NCBI RefSeq assembly: GCF_042159835.1
Contig: NZ_JBBVGT010000003.1
Span: 124,001-188,000 of the forward strand
Length of the DNA stretch: 64,000 bases
Direction: 5' to 3'
DNA from: Albibacterium profundi
Lineage (GTDB): Bacteria; Bacteroidota; Bacteroidia; Sphingobacteriales; Sphingobacteriaceae
Position numbers and translations under genes: made by a program. This document shows positions 43,022 to 51,367 of this stretch, piece after piece (the first letter of the stretch is position 1; each line of letters begins with the position of its first letter). The notes beneath the pieces are model-generated. The model had not been told where the DNA came from and did not search any database. It saw nothing but the letters and a program-made list of their open reading frames with translations.

Positions 43022-45076
43022 TCAATTAGTTTGGATTTCTGTGTAAATGGTTTGTTTAATATCTAAAATGATAGTTGTGCCGCCATGCTGCTCTTTGTCA
43101 AGTATATTCAGATCAATATAAGCATCATAACGTTCGTTAAATTGATGTATTCTTTCCTGAGTGATCTTCATCCCCAGACTTTTTCTTTGTTGTTCGTTGA
43201 TACTTTTCACACTTCTGGTATTCCTTCTTCCAACACCATTATCATCAATTAAAACCCGAATATGCTCTTCTTGTTGTGAAACTGATACCACCAGCCGTTT
43301 TTCTTTTTTATTTGAGGGTAACAGGCCGTGCCAGATCGCATTCTCCACAAATGGCTGTAAAAGCAGGGGAGGTACCATCACATCTGAGCAGTCAAGATCA
43401 TTGTCAAGCTCAACTTTAAAATCCAAGCCGTCGTTAAAACGCTTTTCTTCAAGAATCAGGTAATGTTGGATTAACGCTAATTCGGTCGACAGGCTAATCG
43501 TATCATTCACCGGCATCTCTAAAATCATGCGGATGAACCTCGAGAAGGTAATTAGATAATCACTCGCTTTTTTAAAGGATTTTTGATGAATGAGTAGGTT
43601 GATAGCGTTCAGGCAATTAAAGATAAAGTGTGGATTCATCTGCATTCTTGAGATCACCGTTTCTGCCTGAGCAAGATTTCGTTCATATTCAGCTTGGAGA
43701 AGGTCTTTCTCTTGTTCGCTTAATTTCAGTTCCGCTTCGCGTTTCGCCCTGCGGTTTCTATACTGAGCGATAATAAAGAAGATCGTAAGGCTGGCAACAA
43801 TTAACAAGATAAGGTAAAAAACCCGTTCGGTTCGGGCTTCTCTTTTCTGCGTTTCCAGTCGTTCGGCGGCCAGCAACTTTTCATTTTCTAATAGCGCTAT
43901 CTGCGACTCCTTTTTTTCAAGATTATACTGATGGATCAGCCCGGCCACCCGAACCTCTTGTTCGGCCATATCAATGCTATCTTCATAATTTTCCGCTTGC
44001 TGATAATACGCCAGCGCCGCTCGGTAGTCGCCTTGTTCTTTCTTGATATCTGAGATCTTATAGGCATTCTCCATAATCAAGGATTTGCTGAGGAGGCTAT
44101 CTGCTATGACCATCGACTGCTGATAAAGTTTCAACGCCTCATCAAGTTGACCCATCCGCTTCTTTACATTCCCTAGACTATGTAGCATCTGCCCGCCCTT
44201 TAATGCATTCTCCATCTGCAAGTACAGAGATCTAGCTCGATCGTAGTAATAGTTAGCTTGGTTGATATCCCGATTTTGTTTGAAATAAGCATGGCCATAA
44301 TATTCGTTCGTTATAGCAACTCCGAACACGTCATTACGCTTTTGATTGATTTCCATCAGTCGACCCAGGTGCTCGAAAGCTTGCTGAAACTCTTCCTTCT
44401 CTATGTAGTAGTCGCTTATCGAGAGCAAATCCATCGCCATCCCCAGACTATCGCCCCGTTCCGTCTCAGCAGCTAAAGCACGTTGAAAATAACCTAGAGC
44501 CTCTTCCGACCGTCCCGGAATATTACTAATAGCATTCCCCAGCCCATTGCTTGAAATGGCTATATTCTTCAAATCATTTACTTCTTGTGCAATTTTCAAA
44601 GCTTTTAGGTAGTAAGAAATTGACAAATCATATTGTTGATCATACCTGGCCGCCACGCCTGCATTGTTTCCGAAGATCATCTTGTTCAAAGAATCTACCG
44701 CTTTATCCTCTACCAGATCGAAAGCCCTTGTATGCAAATTAACAGCTTGGGCATACCACTGGTGATAGCGGTACAGGAGCCCCAAATTATCCAGTGCCTT
44801 GGCATAAAGCAGCGTGTCGTTCAATTGTAATGCGACCTCAACAGCTTCTTCGGCATGTTGATGCTCCCTCTCGGCGTTATGTTTCTTACGATGTAATTCT
44901 CTTGTAAAACCAATCGTTTTCATAACCCAGGCCGAATCCTTAGCAACGGTTGCAAGAGAATCTTCCATAAATTTCAGATCATTACCCTGTGCAAAAATGG
45001 GAGAAACAGAAAAGCATAAGCTCATATAGCCTGAGAACGCAACAAAAAAAATGGTTAGTCTACAATTGGTAAGCAT
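43022..45076 (-). CDS. TPR-containing LytS-type sensor histidine kinase
   Basis: 684 residues. A signal peptide (1-30) precedes a periplasmic array of TPR units (about 60-370, with LDNLGLLYRYHQWYAQAVNL, GHAYFKQNRDINQANYYYDR and others). Then come a coiled coil (380-415), one membrane helix (419-437) and a second coiled coil. The His_kinase domain has MNPHFIFNCLNA with phospho-acceptor His483. The ATP-binding half keeps the N box VENAIWHGLLPS and G1 box IDDNGVGRRN, so the kinase looks active. TPRs suggest that it senses a protein or peptide ligand. The LytTR regulator follows after 1 bp. Confidence 0.94.
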   Translation of the reverse strand: MLTNCRLTIFFVAFSGYMSLCFSVSPIFAQGNDLKFMEDSLATVAKDSAWVMKTIGFTRELHRKKHNAEREHQHAEEAVEVALQLNDTLLYAKALDNLGLLYRYHQWYAQAVNLHTRAFDLVEDKAVDSLNKMIFGNNAGVAARYDQQYDLSISYYLKALKIAQEVNDLKNIAISSNGLGNAISNIPGRSEEALGYFQRALAAETERGDSLGMAMDLLSISDYYIEKEEFQQAFEHLGRLMEINQKRNDVFGVAITNEYYGHAYFKQNRDINQANYYYDRARSLYLQMENALKGGQMLHSLGNVKKRMGQLDEALKLYQQSMVIADSLLSKSLIMENAYKISDIKKEQGDYRAALAYYQQAENYEDSIDMAEQEVRVAGLIHQYNLEKKESQIALLENEKLLAAERLETQKREARTERVFYLILLIVASLTIFFIIAQYRNRRAKREAELKLSEQEKDLLQAEYERNLAQAETVISRMQMNPHFIFNCLNAINLLIHQKSFKKASDYLITFSRFIRMILEMPVNDTISLSTELALIQHYLILEEKRFNDGLDFKVELDNDLDCSDVMVPPLLLQPFVENAIWHGLLPSNKKEKRLVVSVSQQEEHIRVLIDDNGVGRRNTRSVKSINEQQRKSLGMKITQERIHQFNERYDAYIDLNILDKEQHGGTTIILDIKQTIYTEIQTN

Positions 45077-45160
45077 AGCTTATGTCGTGTTTACGCTTTC
45101 AAGCATTTGGAAGTCGATGAATTTAGTCATTTTAATGAGAAAAACCAATCGCAAGACATA

Positions 45161-46534
45161 TTAAGTGTCAATTATAACACGAGTACATGTCTTTCTCGTC
45201 GGTTCATTTCTACGGTTTTTTTTATCGGGTTCATAATGTATTTTAAGAGGATGGGTTTTATTGTGAAGGTCCACCCGTTCTTGGAACAGCGTTCTACCAA
45301 ATGTCTGGTGAAAGCGTTCCGATTTACCTAGCGGCCGATTGTTTTTTCTGCTGCCATTGTCTTCAATTTCAACAACCACCTTATCATCACGTCGCTCGAT
45401 TCCTATTCTTAATTTCTTATCGGTTTCAGGACTGCTGAGCAAGCCTCGCCATATCGAGTCTTCCACAATCGGCTGCAAAAACAAAGGAGGCAGCTCGATA
45501 CCCCTTAGGTCAACATCCGGGGCAATTTCAATATCATAGCTGAATTGCTCGTTAAACCTATTAGCTTCCAGCAGTAAGTACAACCTGACAATATCTAACT
45601 CATCTGCCATACTGATCAACGGTTTCTGACCCGTATCAAGAACCAATCGCACAAAGCGACTGAAAGCATTCAAGTACTTCGTGGCCTTCGCATTATCATG
45701 TATGTGGATCAAGTATTCAATCGAGTTTAGACAATTAAAGATAAAATGAGGATTTACCTGTACCCTTGACGCCAGCATCTGTGAATAAGCTAAATCCCGT
45801 TCGTAAACCGCTTTTTCATGAAGCACATACATTTCTTTGCGTTTATTATTATTACGTATTCGTATCCGTTTAGTTAGTGCTAACGAAAAACAAATCATTT
45901 CCAGAAGAATCCCCAACTCATAATAGGCGCTGGGGCTTAATTTGTGCAAGAGCGGAAACGTTAAATTAGGTAGTATACTTTCTAAATTAGACAATGCTGC
46001 ACCTATGAAGTAAAAGCAAGTTCCGATGATAAAAAAACCTTTAAAAGCAGAGCGTACACTTCTCATAATCCAGAAAATAGCCACCAAACTCAGCGACAAG
46101 ATCAGCACCCTCGAACTAACAAAATATACGAACGCCTGCTCTTGAATTAACGGATAGAAAAGACCATAAAGAACTGCATACAAAGCTGTTGCTGAAGCAA
46201 AGTACATAATGCAATGAGACAGGACAGGTTGTTGCTTTTTTAAATCCAACAATTGTATCGCAAAAACACCATAGAAGGAAAATGCCAACAAGGTAAACAC
46301 CTCTAACTTCCGACTGGCCGAATGCGAAATATAGTATTCCAGGGTTTCGTTCCAATGATAGTTTCCAAGATTCACCACAATCCCTAATAGATTGAAAAGC
46401 AGAAAAAGAAGATAATACAAGTAAATCCGACTCCTACTTTGAAAATACAGCAAACAAACATAGAAGCCCAATAGAGCAAGAGCTCCACTGATGAAGGCAC
46501 TGTACATAAAAGCCGTTCTATAATATTCGTCCAC
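45161..46534 (-). CDS. Seven-helix LytS-type sensor protein with degraded kinase motifs
   Basis: 457 residues. The N-terminal 225 residues hold about seven membrane helices (7TMR-DISM-like), without a periplasmic sensor domain. The His_kinase domain starts VQVNPHFIFNCLNSIEYLI with His263 in place. The ATP site differs from active relatives: the N box reads VEDSIWRG (357-364) instead of VENAIWHG, and the G1 box reads EDNGSRKN (391-398) with the second glycine lost (usual DNGxGxxN). It could be a pseudokinase or a partner subunit. It is upstream of the TPR kinase gene by 84 bp on the same strand and has no regulator of its own. Confidence 0.88.
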   Translation of the reverse strand: MDEYYRTAFMYSAFISGALALLGFYVCLLYFQSRSRIYLYYLLFLLFNLLGIVVNLGNYHWNETLEYYISHSASRKLEVFTLLAFSFYGVFAIQLLDLKKQQPVLSHCIMYFASATALYAVLYGLFYPLIQEQAFVYFVSSRVLILSLSLVAIFWIMRSVRSAFKGFFIIGTCFYFIGAALSNLESILPNLTFPLLHKLSPSAYYELGILLEMICFSLALTKRIRIRNNNKRKEMYVLHEKAVYERDLAYSQMLASRVQVNPHFIFNCLNSIEYLIHIHDNAKATKYLNAFSRFVRLVLDTGQKPLISMADELDIVRLYLLLEANRFNEQFSYDIEIAPDVDLRGIELPPLFLQPIVEDSIWRGLLSSPETDKKLRIGIERRDDKVVVEIEDNGSRKNNRPLGKSERFHQTFGRTLFQERVDLHNKTHPLKIHYEPDKKNRRNEPTRKTCTRVIIDT

Positions 46535-46627
46535 TATCTAAATAACTTACCTAGCAGCAAATTTATTGGAAAATTAGAATGTGAATTGATGAATTGAGTG
46601 ATTTGCTGTGTTCAGCGAGTAAGTTAC

Positions 46628-46704
46628 ATGAATGAATGAGTACTTGGTTTTTCTCCAGCCCTAAAAACCAATAATCATTCAAATCAACCAAATACTCATT
46701 CATG
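46628..46704. repeat. Nested inverted repeat in a divergent intergenic region
   Basis: An outer pair CATGAATGAATGAGTA / TACTCATTCATG flanks an inner perfect 9-bp stem TTGGTTTTT / AAAAACCAA with an 11-base loop. It lies between the divergent sensor-kinase operon (start 46534) and the DUF4412 gene (start 46805). It could be an operator, a cruciform or an RNA structure in a leader. There is no U-tract of a normal terminator. Confidence 0.6.
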
Positions 46705-46804
46705 TCGTCTGTTTAATCAATGAGCCTTTACATTATAAAGTATTCTGTTGACTTTTAAGGTGTAAATTTAGAAGTGATACAACAACCAATATAAAAACAC
46801 AGGT

Positions 46805-47731
46805 ATGAAAAAGATAGCATTATTGACTTTACTAGCTTGCGGGCTTTGTAGCTTTCCTGGAACCGCAGAAGCGCAGATTTTAAAAAAAATTGGTAAAAAA
46901 ATCGAAAAGAGTGTCGAAAGACGAGTAGAACGAAAGGTAGACCAAGGCATTGAAAAAGGCCTGGACAAAGCAGAAGATGAAACAGGAAATGCAGTAGAAG
47001 GCGCTTTGGCCGGTGATAAGGAGGGCAACAAGAGTGCTACTAAGCAATCCGAGTTTAAAACCCTTCCAGATGACTACCAGATAGCCATCACAGGTTCAGG
47101 TCCCGATTTGTATATGGAATATCGTATGCATGTCGATGGTGCTCAAATGAATGGCCAGCAAATGAACATGTCTATGAAGATGTATACATCGCCCAAAACC
47201 GGAAAGGGGAGAGCTGAGACCGTCATGGAGATTCCCATGTTAGGGGAGATGAAAATGTCCGTACTGACCGATATGAACAACCCTCAGCGTGCCGTTATGC
47301 TTAACGACAAGAAGCAGCAATATTCGGTAATCGATTTTTCAGACTCAAAATTGAAAGACGACAAGGAAATCTACACAGTCAACAAGTTAGGAACCGTTAA
47401 TTTCAGAGGACTCAACTGTATTCATGCAGAAGCCATTAATCAAGATGGGGAGCGCTTTGAAATCTGGACTACTCGTGAAATACCCGGATATGAAGACATC
47501 GCCGCTTTATACAGCAAGGCTCAGCGAATGGGCTCTGATAATATGTGGAAAGCTCTGCAAGATGCCAATTGCGCTGGTTTTATGGTCAAGCTAAAAGTTG
47601 AAAGTGATGGGGCCACATCTATTATGGAGCTCGTTGAGATGCAAAACACAGATGTGCCTGCTTCTACATTTGAAATACCCGACGGTTATAAAGAGAAAAA
47701 AGGATCTATGTTCGGCGGATTTATGAACTAA
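46805..47731 (+). CDS. DUF4412-like secreted protein
   Basis: 308 residues. A signal peptide (1-23, ending TAEA-Q) is followed by a short amphipathic basic/acidic helix region with KKIGKKIEKSVERRVERKVD. The DUF4412 core follows (about 85-300): YQIAITGSGPDLYMEYRMHV, MLNDKKQQYSVIDF, and the C-terminal EMQNTDVPASTFEIPDGYKE. The family is periplasmic, related in fold to LolA/LolB-type lipid-binding half-barrels, with unknown role. It stands alone. Confidence 0.83.
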   Translation: MKKIALLTLLACGLCSFPGTAEAQILKKIGKKIEKSVERRVERKVDQGIEKGLDKAEDETGNAVEGALAGDKEGNKSATKQSEFKTLPDDYQIAITGSGPDLYMEYRMHVDGAQMNGQQMNMSMKMYTSPKTGKGRAETVMEIPMLGEMKMSVLTDMNNPQRAVMLNDKKQQYSVIDFSDSKLKDDKEIYTVNKLGTVNFRGLNCIHAEAINQDGERFEIWTTREIPGYEDIAALYSKAQRMGSDNMWKALQDANCAGFMVKLKVESDGATSIMELVEMQNTDVPASTFEIPDGYKEKKGSMFGGFMN

Positions 47732-47754
47732 AAGGCATTCAATTAAATAAAGAT

Positions 47755-48444
47755 TTACACCTCCTGCGTAACTTCCTCTTGTTCTTCAATAGAGGCTATG
47801 CTGGCTGGTGTTTTCTTTTTCCCGGTAAACAACTTGATGATCACTGGCGCTGTTGCCGCCAAGACAATCCCCATAATCACATATTCGAAATTGCGCTGAA
47901 CCCAAGGGTTTTCGCCAAGCATGTAACCCAATGTTACCAGACTGCCAACCCAAATAATGCCCCCGATGATATTGTAGAGCGCGAACTTCTTAAAGTCCAT
48001 TTCCACGATGCCAGCTACAATAGGAGCGAACGTGCGCACGATCGGCAAGAATCGAGCTATGATAATTGCGCCGCCGCCACGTTTATCATAAAACGCCTGT
48101 GCTTTGTGAATATATTCCTTTTTGAAAAACCAAGTATCCTTCATTTTTAGCAGGCGATGACCAAAGAACCTACCGCTCCAGTAGCCCACAAAATTACCAA
48201 GAATAGCCGCCGTCGTTATCAATGCTATCCAGTATAAAAGCGTCATTTCGGGGTGTGCGGCGCCCATTGACATGTTCGCGATGATCACCCCTGCAATAAA
48301 AAGGATCGGGTCGCCCGGCAAGAAAAACCCTACCAAAATGCCCGTTTCAGCAAAGATGATAAAGAGCAAGAGATAGAGGCCGCCGTGAGCCACAATCCAG
48401 TCAGGGTCACTTAGGTTATTGAAGAATTCTAAAAGTACTTCCAC
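47755..48444 (-). CDS. DedA family membrane protein
   Basis: 229 residues with about five membrane helices. The DedA/VTT signature is clear: FAETGILVGFFLPGDPILFI, GNFVGYWSGRFFGHRLLKMK and RFLPIVRTFAPIVAGIVEM. DedA proteins act in membrane lipid recycling, with some members translocating polyprenyl phosphate or phospholipids, and affect tolerance to cationic peptides. The gene is convergent with the DUF4412 gene and has no operon partner. Confidence 0.92.
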   Translation of the reverse strand: MEVLLEFFNNLSDPDWIVAHGGLYLLLFIIFAETGILVGFFLPGDPILFIAGVIIANMSMGAAHPEMTLLYWIALITTAAILGNFVGYWSGRFFGHRLLKMKDTWFFKKEYIHKAQAFYDKRGGGAIIIARFLPIVRTFAPIVAGIVEMDFKKFALYNIIGGIIWVGSLVTLGYMLGENPWVQRNFEYVIMGIVLAATAPVIIKLFTGKKKTPASIASIEEQEEVTQEV

Positions 48445-48578
48445 ACGATTATTTTGATAATTTCGTTTGCAAAGAAACGAACAAATAGTGTAAACAGAAA
48501 GTAAAAATCTTAGTGGATAAAAAAATATACTTTCCTTAATCCCTATATTTATTTTTTTAAAAACGAAACACAGAGTAT

Positions 48579-48845
48579 ATGAAATGTCCTAATTGTGAAG
48601 AAACGTTATTGCTAAGCGATAAAAACGGAATTGAAATCGACTATTGTCCTTCTTGTCGAGGAATATGGTTGGACCGTGGTGAATTAGATAAGATCATTGA
48701 GCGCTCCGCCGATCACTATTCAAAAAAAGAAAATTACGATCGCGATTACGATCGTTATGGTTATGGTCAACGTGGAAGCGACGATTACAACCGTAGACCG
48801 CGCAAGAAAAAGTCCTTCTTAGGAGACTTCTTCGATTTTGATTAG
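48579..48845 (+). CDS. zf-TFIIB-type zinc ribbon protein
   Basis: 88 residues. The N-terminal 45 residues are a zinc ribbon with CPNCEETLLL and YCPSCRGIWLDRGELDKI, four cysteines in two CxxC pairs, as in the bacterial zf-TFIIB family. The remainder is a Tyr/Asp/Arg-rich tail (NYDRDYDRYGYGQRG) ending in FLGDFFDFD. It may bind nucleic acid or protein; the role is unknown. A strong terminator follows within 20 bp. Confidence 0.85.
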   Translation: MKCPNCEETLLLSDKNGIEIDYCPSCRGIWLDRGELDKIIERSADHYSKKENYDRDYDRYGYGQRGSDDYNRRPRKKKSFLGDFFDFD

Positions 48846-48861
48846 ATTTTTTAAGTTATTT

Positions 48862-48907
48862 AACGAACAAAGCCCGTTGCTTTACGCAACGGGCTTTGTT
48901 CGTTTTT
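48862..48907. terminator. Bidirectional terminator
   Basis: The perfect 19-bp stem AACGAACAAAGCCCGTTGC / GCAACGGGCTTTGTTCGTT has a 5-base loop and T-runs on the plus side. It separates the zinc ribbon gene from the minus-strand Rpn remnant and is the strongest hairpin in the window. Confidence 0.88.
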
Positions 48908-48936
48908 GATCTCATTAATGAGTTTATAGCGCGTGT

Positions 48937-49251
48937 TTATTTTTCATTGTTTAGTTCGGTGCGTACCTTGCGCACCAGTTCAACAGGTACCTCCGCGATA
49001 CGGGCAACCTGTTCATCGGCTAGCCCCAGCTCTTTGATCAGGTTTTTAACCACACCGATCGCTTTCTGTTCTGCACCCTGCTGTAATCCTTTCTGCAGAC
49101 CCTCTTGCCTTTCGTGTTTTTTTATTACATCTATTACACCCATATTGATAGTTCCTCCTGTCAGTTGTACCAGTTGCTGGTCAAATATACGGTATATCCT
49201 TTCGTTAATTTTAAATGAATATGAAAAACTTTGAATTTTATAAAACGTATT
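48937..49251 (-). pseudogene. C-terminal remnant of an Rpn-family (PD-(D/E)XK) nuclease
   Basis: The frame is open from an upstream stop at 49252-49254 down to 48937 and encodes about 100 residues. The core INERIYRIFDQQLVQLTGG and the tail VIKKHERQEGLQKGLQQGAE match the same parts of the Rpn protein at 61483-62414 (IFDEQIIQSAGG and VIKKQERQEGLLKGRQEGLQ). The N-terminal two thirds with the nuclease site are absent. Translation from the internal ATG at 49143 would give a 68-residue tail. Rpn proteins are recombination-promoting nucleases often labelled transposases; this copy cannot be active. Confidence 0.8.
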
Positions 49252-49279
49252 TTAAATTTGATGAACTAATTATTTACTA

Positions 49280-49683
49280 TTGAAAATATTTAAGTTTACT
49301 CACTCTTTCTTTTATAATCTTGAGGGTGCTGCAATATATGCGGAAGCTAAAATATGGAGGAAGTACACTACATCTACTTGGGGGCATCACATAATAGAAA
49401 CGACAAGCTTTGTTCTTATTATGACCTTCATGTTTCTCGTTGATTTGATCATAGGCTGGCCTTCTTTTTATTGGATTATAGGTTTTTTGCTTTTTTTAAT
49501 CATGCCCGTGTTTTCATATTACTCAGATAGGCGGTATAATAAAAAAATGAGAATGAAATATTAAGTGACTTCAATAAGCTGTCGAAATCTACCCGCTATT
49601 TGTATTTAGCGTATGTATTTGGATTCTGCGTTTTACTACCAATAGTATTGATCCTCGTTATTGTCTTATATAAATTGTTATGA
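49280..49683 (+). pseudogene. Frameshifted copy of the 50933-51334 membrane protein
   Basis: The first frame starts at an in-frame codon at 49280 and gives 94 residues to a stop at 49564: KFTHSFFYNLEGAAIYAEAK, then IWRKYTTSTWG and two membrane helices. It is a clear paralog of the protein at 50933. The missing C terminus is in another frame, 49546-49683, encoding NEILSDFNKLSKSTRYLYLA and a third helix, homologous to EILSDFNRLSNCTRYFYLS of the intact copy. One extra A in the A7 run at 49541-49547 would join the frames. It may be a true mutation, a slippage site or a sequencing error. Function unknown. Confidence 0.75.
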
Positions 49684-49725
49684 CGACTAGGTTTAATCAT
49701 TACTCGAAATTTTATAACTAACCAT

Positions 49726-50388
49726 ATGAACAAACTACAACTAGCCAAAATATCTTATCTTGTATCATTACTTACAGTCTTTTCACTACTGATTAGTTGC
49801 AACCTGAATAACAAGTCAGAGGAACAGATTTACAGCAAACGATCAATCGAACTCAACGATGCTGCGACAGCTATACAAATGAAAGTAGTTAGTGGCGAAT
49901 GGCCCAAAGATTCTTTAGAAAGTGCGGTTGGCCTGTACAGAGCCTCCATTGCTGAAGACTCCACAAATCGTATCTCGTATTTGAATTACTACAATTCACT
50001 TCAATTACTGGATCGGTATGCCGACGCTGAGAAATTGTGTACCGAATGGATCAGAAACAATCCTGGTGATCATGACTTTCGACTAAAGAGAGCCAATTTG
50101 TATACAATACAGGGCAAAAAAGAATTAGCCGAAAAAGAGTATATTATAATAGGAGAATGGTTGGACAACCAACCTCCACTGTTGATCGATAGTACGATAG
50201 ATAAGGCAGGGGTGGAGCAAGTTGTGACCAGAGCTTACAACCTTTTTATTATTAAAAACGACACGTCGGAGGCCCTACGTTTATTACATAAAATTCAGGA
50301 GGTTTATCCTGGAAACGGCTACACCGAATATGCTATTAACCAAATATCCACGATGTCAAGGGAAGAATACTTGGATCATATACACTAA
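49726..50388 (+). CDS. TPR-containing lipoprotein
   Basis: 220 residues. A lipoprotein signal ends at Cys25 (lipobox LLISC). The mature part has helical repeats resembling TPR units: SAVGLYRASIAEDSTNRISY, YADAEKLCTEWIRNNPGDHD and ALRLLHKIQEVYPGNGYTEY. It probably faces the periplasm or the cell surface and mediates a protein contact. It lies 42 bp after the frameshifted membrane protein copy, in a same-strand run of small envelope genes. No named family is recognised beyond TPR. Confidence 0.72.
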   Translation: MNKLQLAKISYLVSLLTVFSLLISCNLNNKSEEQIYSKRSIELNDAATAIQMKVVSGEWPKDSLESAVGLYRASIAEDSTNRISYLNYYNSLQLLDRYADAEKLCTEWIRNNPGDHDFRLKRANLYTIQGKKELAEKEYIIIGEWLDNQPPLLIDSTIDKAGVEQVVTRAYNLFIIKNDTSEALRLLHKIQEVYPGNGYTEYAINQISTMSREEYLDHIH

Positions 50389-50503
50389 AATATCTATAAG
50401 GATTTTTGTTTAAAACGCATGTCAGCACATTATTGACTAATAAAAAAATGATTAAAATTAAACTTGGATGAACTGAGTCGGGAGCTTGAGACGAACTTGA
50501 ATA

Positions 50504-50911
50504 ATGATGAACAAATTATTTTACGTTATATATAATTCATATTATAAACATGGGGAATATAGAAATGATATACCACTACTTACTGTGTGGGGGATCATGG
50601 TTGTATCGTTTGTTTGTTTAACTATTTTGGGAATTGATGTTGTACATGCTTTTTTAAACCCTACTGCTAGGCTTCCGATTCTAGGCAAAAATACTTGGAT
50701 GTCAATTCTTGTTTTTTACTCGTTGTTGTACTATTTGTTTTTTGTTTTCCGGAAAAGATATTTGGAGGTTTACAACCGTTATAAAGATGCTCAGTTCGTA
50801 AATAGTAAAACAGGGAAAACAATTGCTTGGACGTTTGTGATTTTTTCATTCGTTTCACCCTTTGCTTTTGCCTTGATATGGAACAAAATTGCTTTTGGAG
50901 CATGGACCTGA
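50504..50911 (+). CDS. Three-helix membrane protein of unknown function
   Basis: 135 residues (ATG ATG start). Three predicted membrane helices: LTVWGIMVVSFVCLTILGI, WMSILVFYSLLYYLFFVF and IAWTFVIFSFVSPFAFALIW. Helices 2 and 3 are joined by a basic and polar loop (RKRYLEVYNRYKDAQFVNSK). The opening NKLFYVIYNSYYKHGEYRND recalls small membrane proteins found near polymorphic toxins in Bacteroidota, but this is only an impression. It lies 21 bp before the next gene and is probably cotranscribed with it. Confidence 0.65.
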   Translation: MMNKLFYVIYNSYYKHGEYRNDIPLLTVWGIMVVSFVCLTILGIDVVHAFLNPTARLPILGKNTWMSILVFYSLLYYLFFVFRKRYLEVYNRYKDAQFVNSKTGKTIAWTFVIFSFVSPFAFALIWNKIAFGAWT

Positions 50912-50932
50912 ACTAAAAGGAACGTTAATAAT

Positions 50933-51334
50933 ATGTTTAAATTCACTCATTCTTTCTTTTATAATATCGAAGGCGCTGCGATGTGGGTCCAAAGCAAGAT
51001 TTGGAGAAAGTATGCTACATCCACCTGGGGCATAAGAGTAACTAGGACAACCATCGCAATGCTGAGTATGAGCTTGACATACCTGGTATATTCCCTTACA
51101 GGTTGGCATCCTTTCTACTTGTCTTTAGGTTTTATAATATTAGGGTTTGCTTTTTTATTCTCGTACCACTCAGATGCCAAGTATGATAAAATAGATGATT
51201 ATGAAATTTTAAGTGACTTCAACAGGTTATCGAACTGCACGCGATATTTTTATTTATCGTATGTATTGGGTTTTTTCTACCTACTTCCGTTGGCGTTGAT
51301 TCTTTTTATTATAATTGATAAACTATTATTATGA
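50933..51334 (+). CDS. Three-helix membrane protein, intact member of a duplicated pair
   Basis: 133 residues. A conserved N terminus FKFTHSFFYNIEGAAMWVQS and IWRKYATSTWG precedes two helices (about 40-80), a polar loop with HSDAKYDKIDDYEILSDFNR and a C-terminal helix (LGFFYLLPLALILFIIID). The gene at 49280-49683 is a frameshifted paralog with the same layout. No family is recognised. The duplication with two other genes in between suggests repeated gain of a cassette rather than simple tandem duplication. Confidence 0.68.
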   Translation: MFKFTHSFFYNIEGAAMWVQSKIWRKYATSTWGIRVTRTTIAMLSMSLTYLVYSLTGWHPFYLSLGFIILGFAFLFSYHSDAKYDKIDDYEILSDFNRLSNCTRYFYLSYVLGFFYLLPLALILFIIIDKLLL

Positions 51335-51367
51335 CGAAGTTTAATCGTCATAATACCTAAAGAATAA

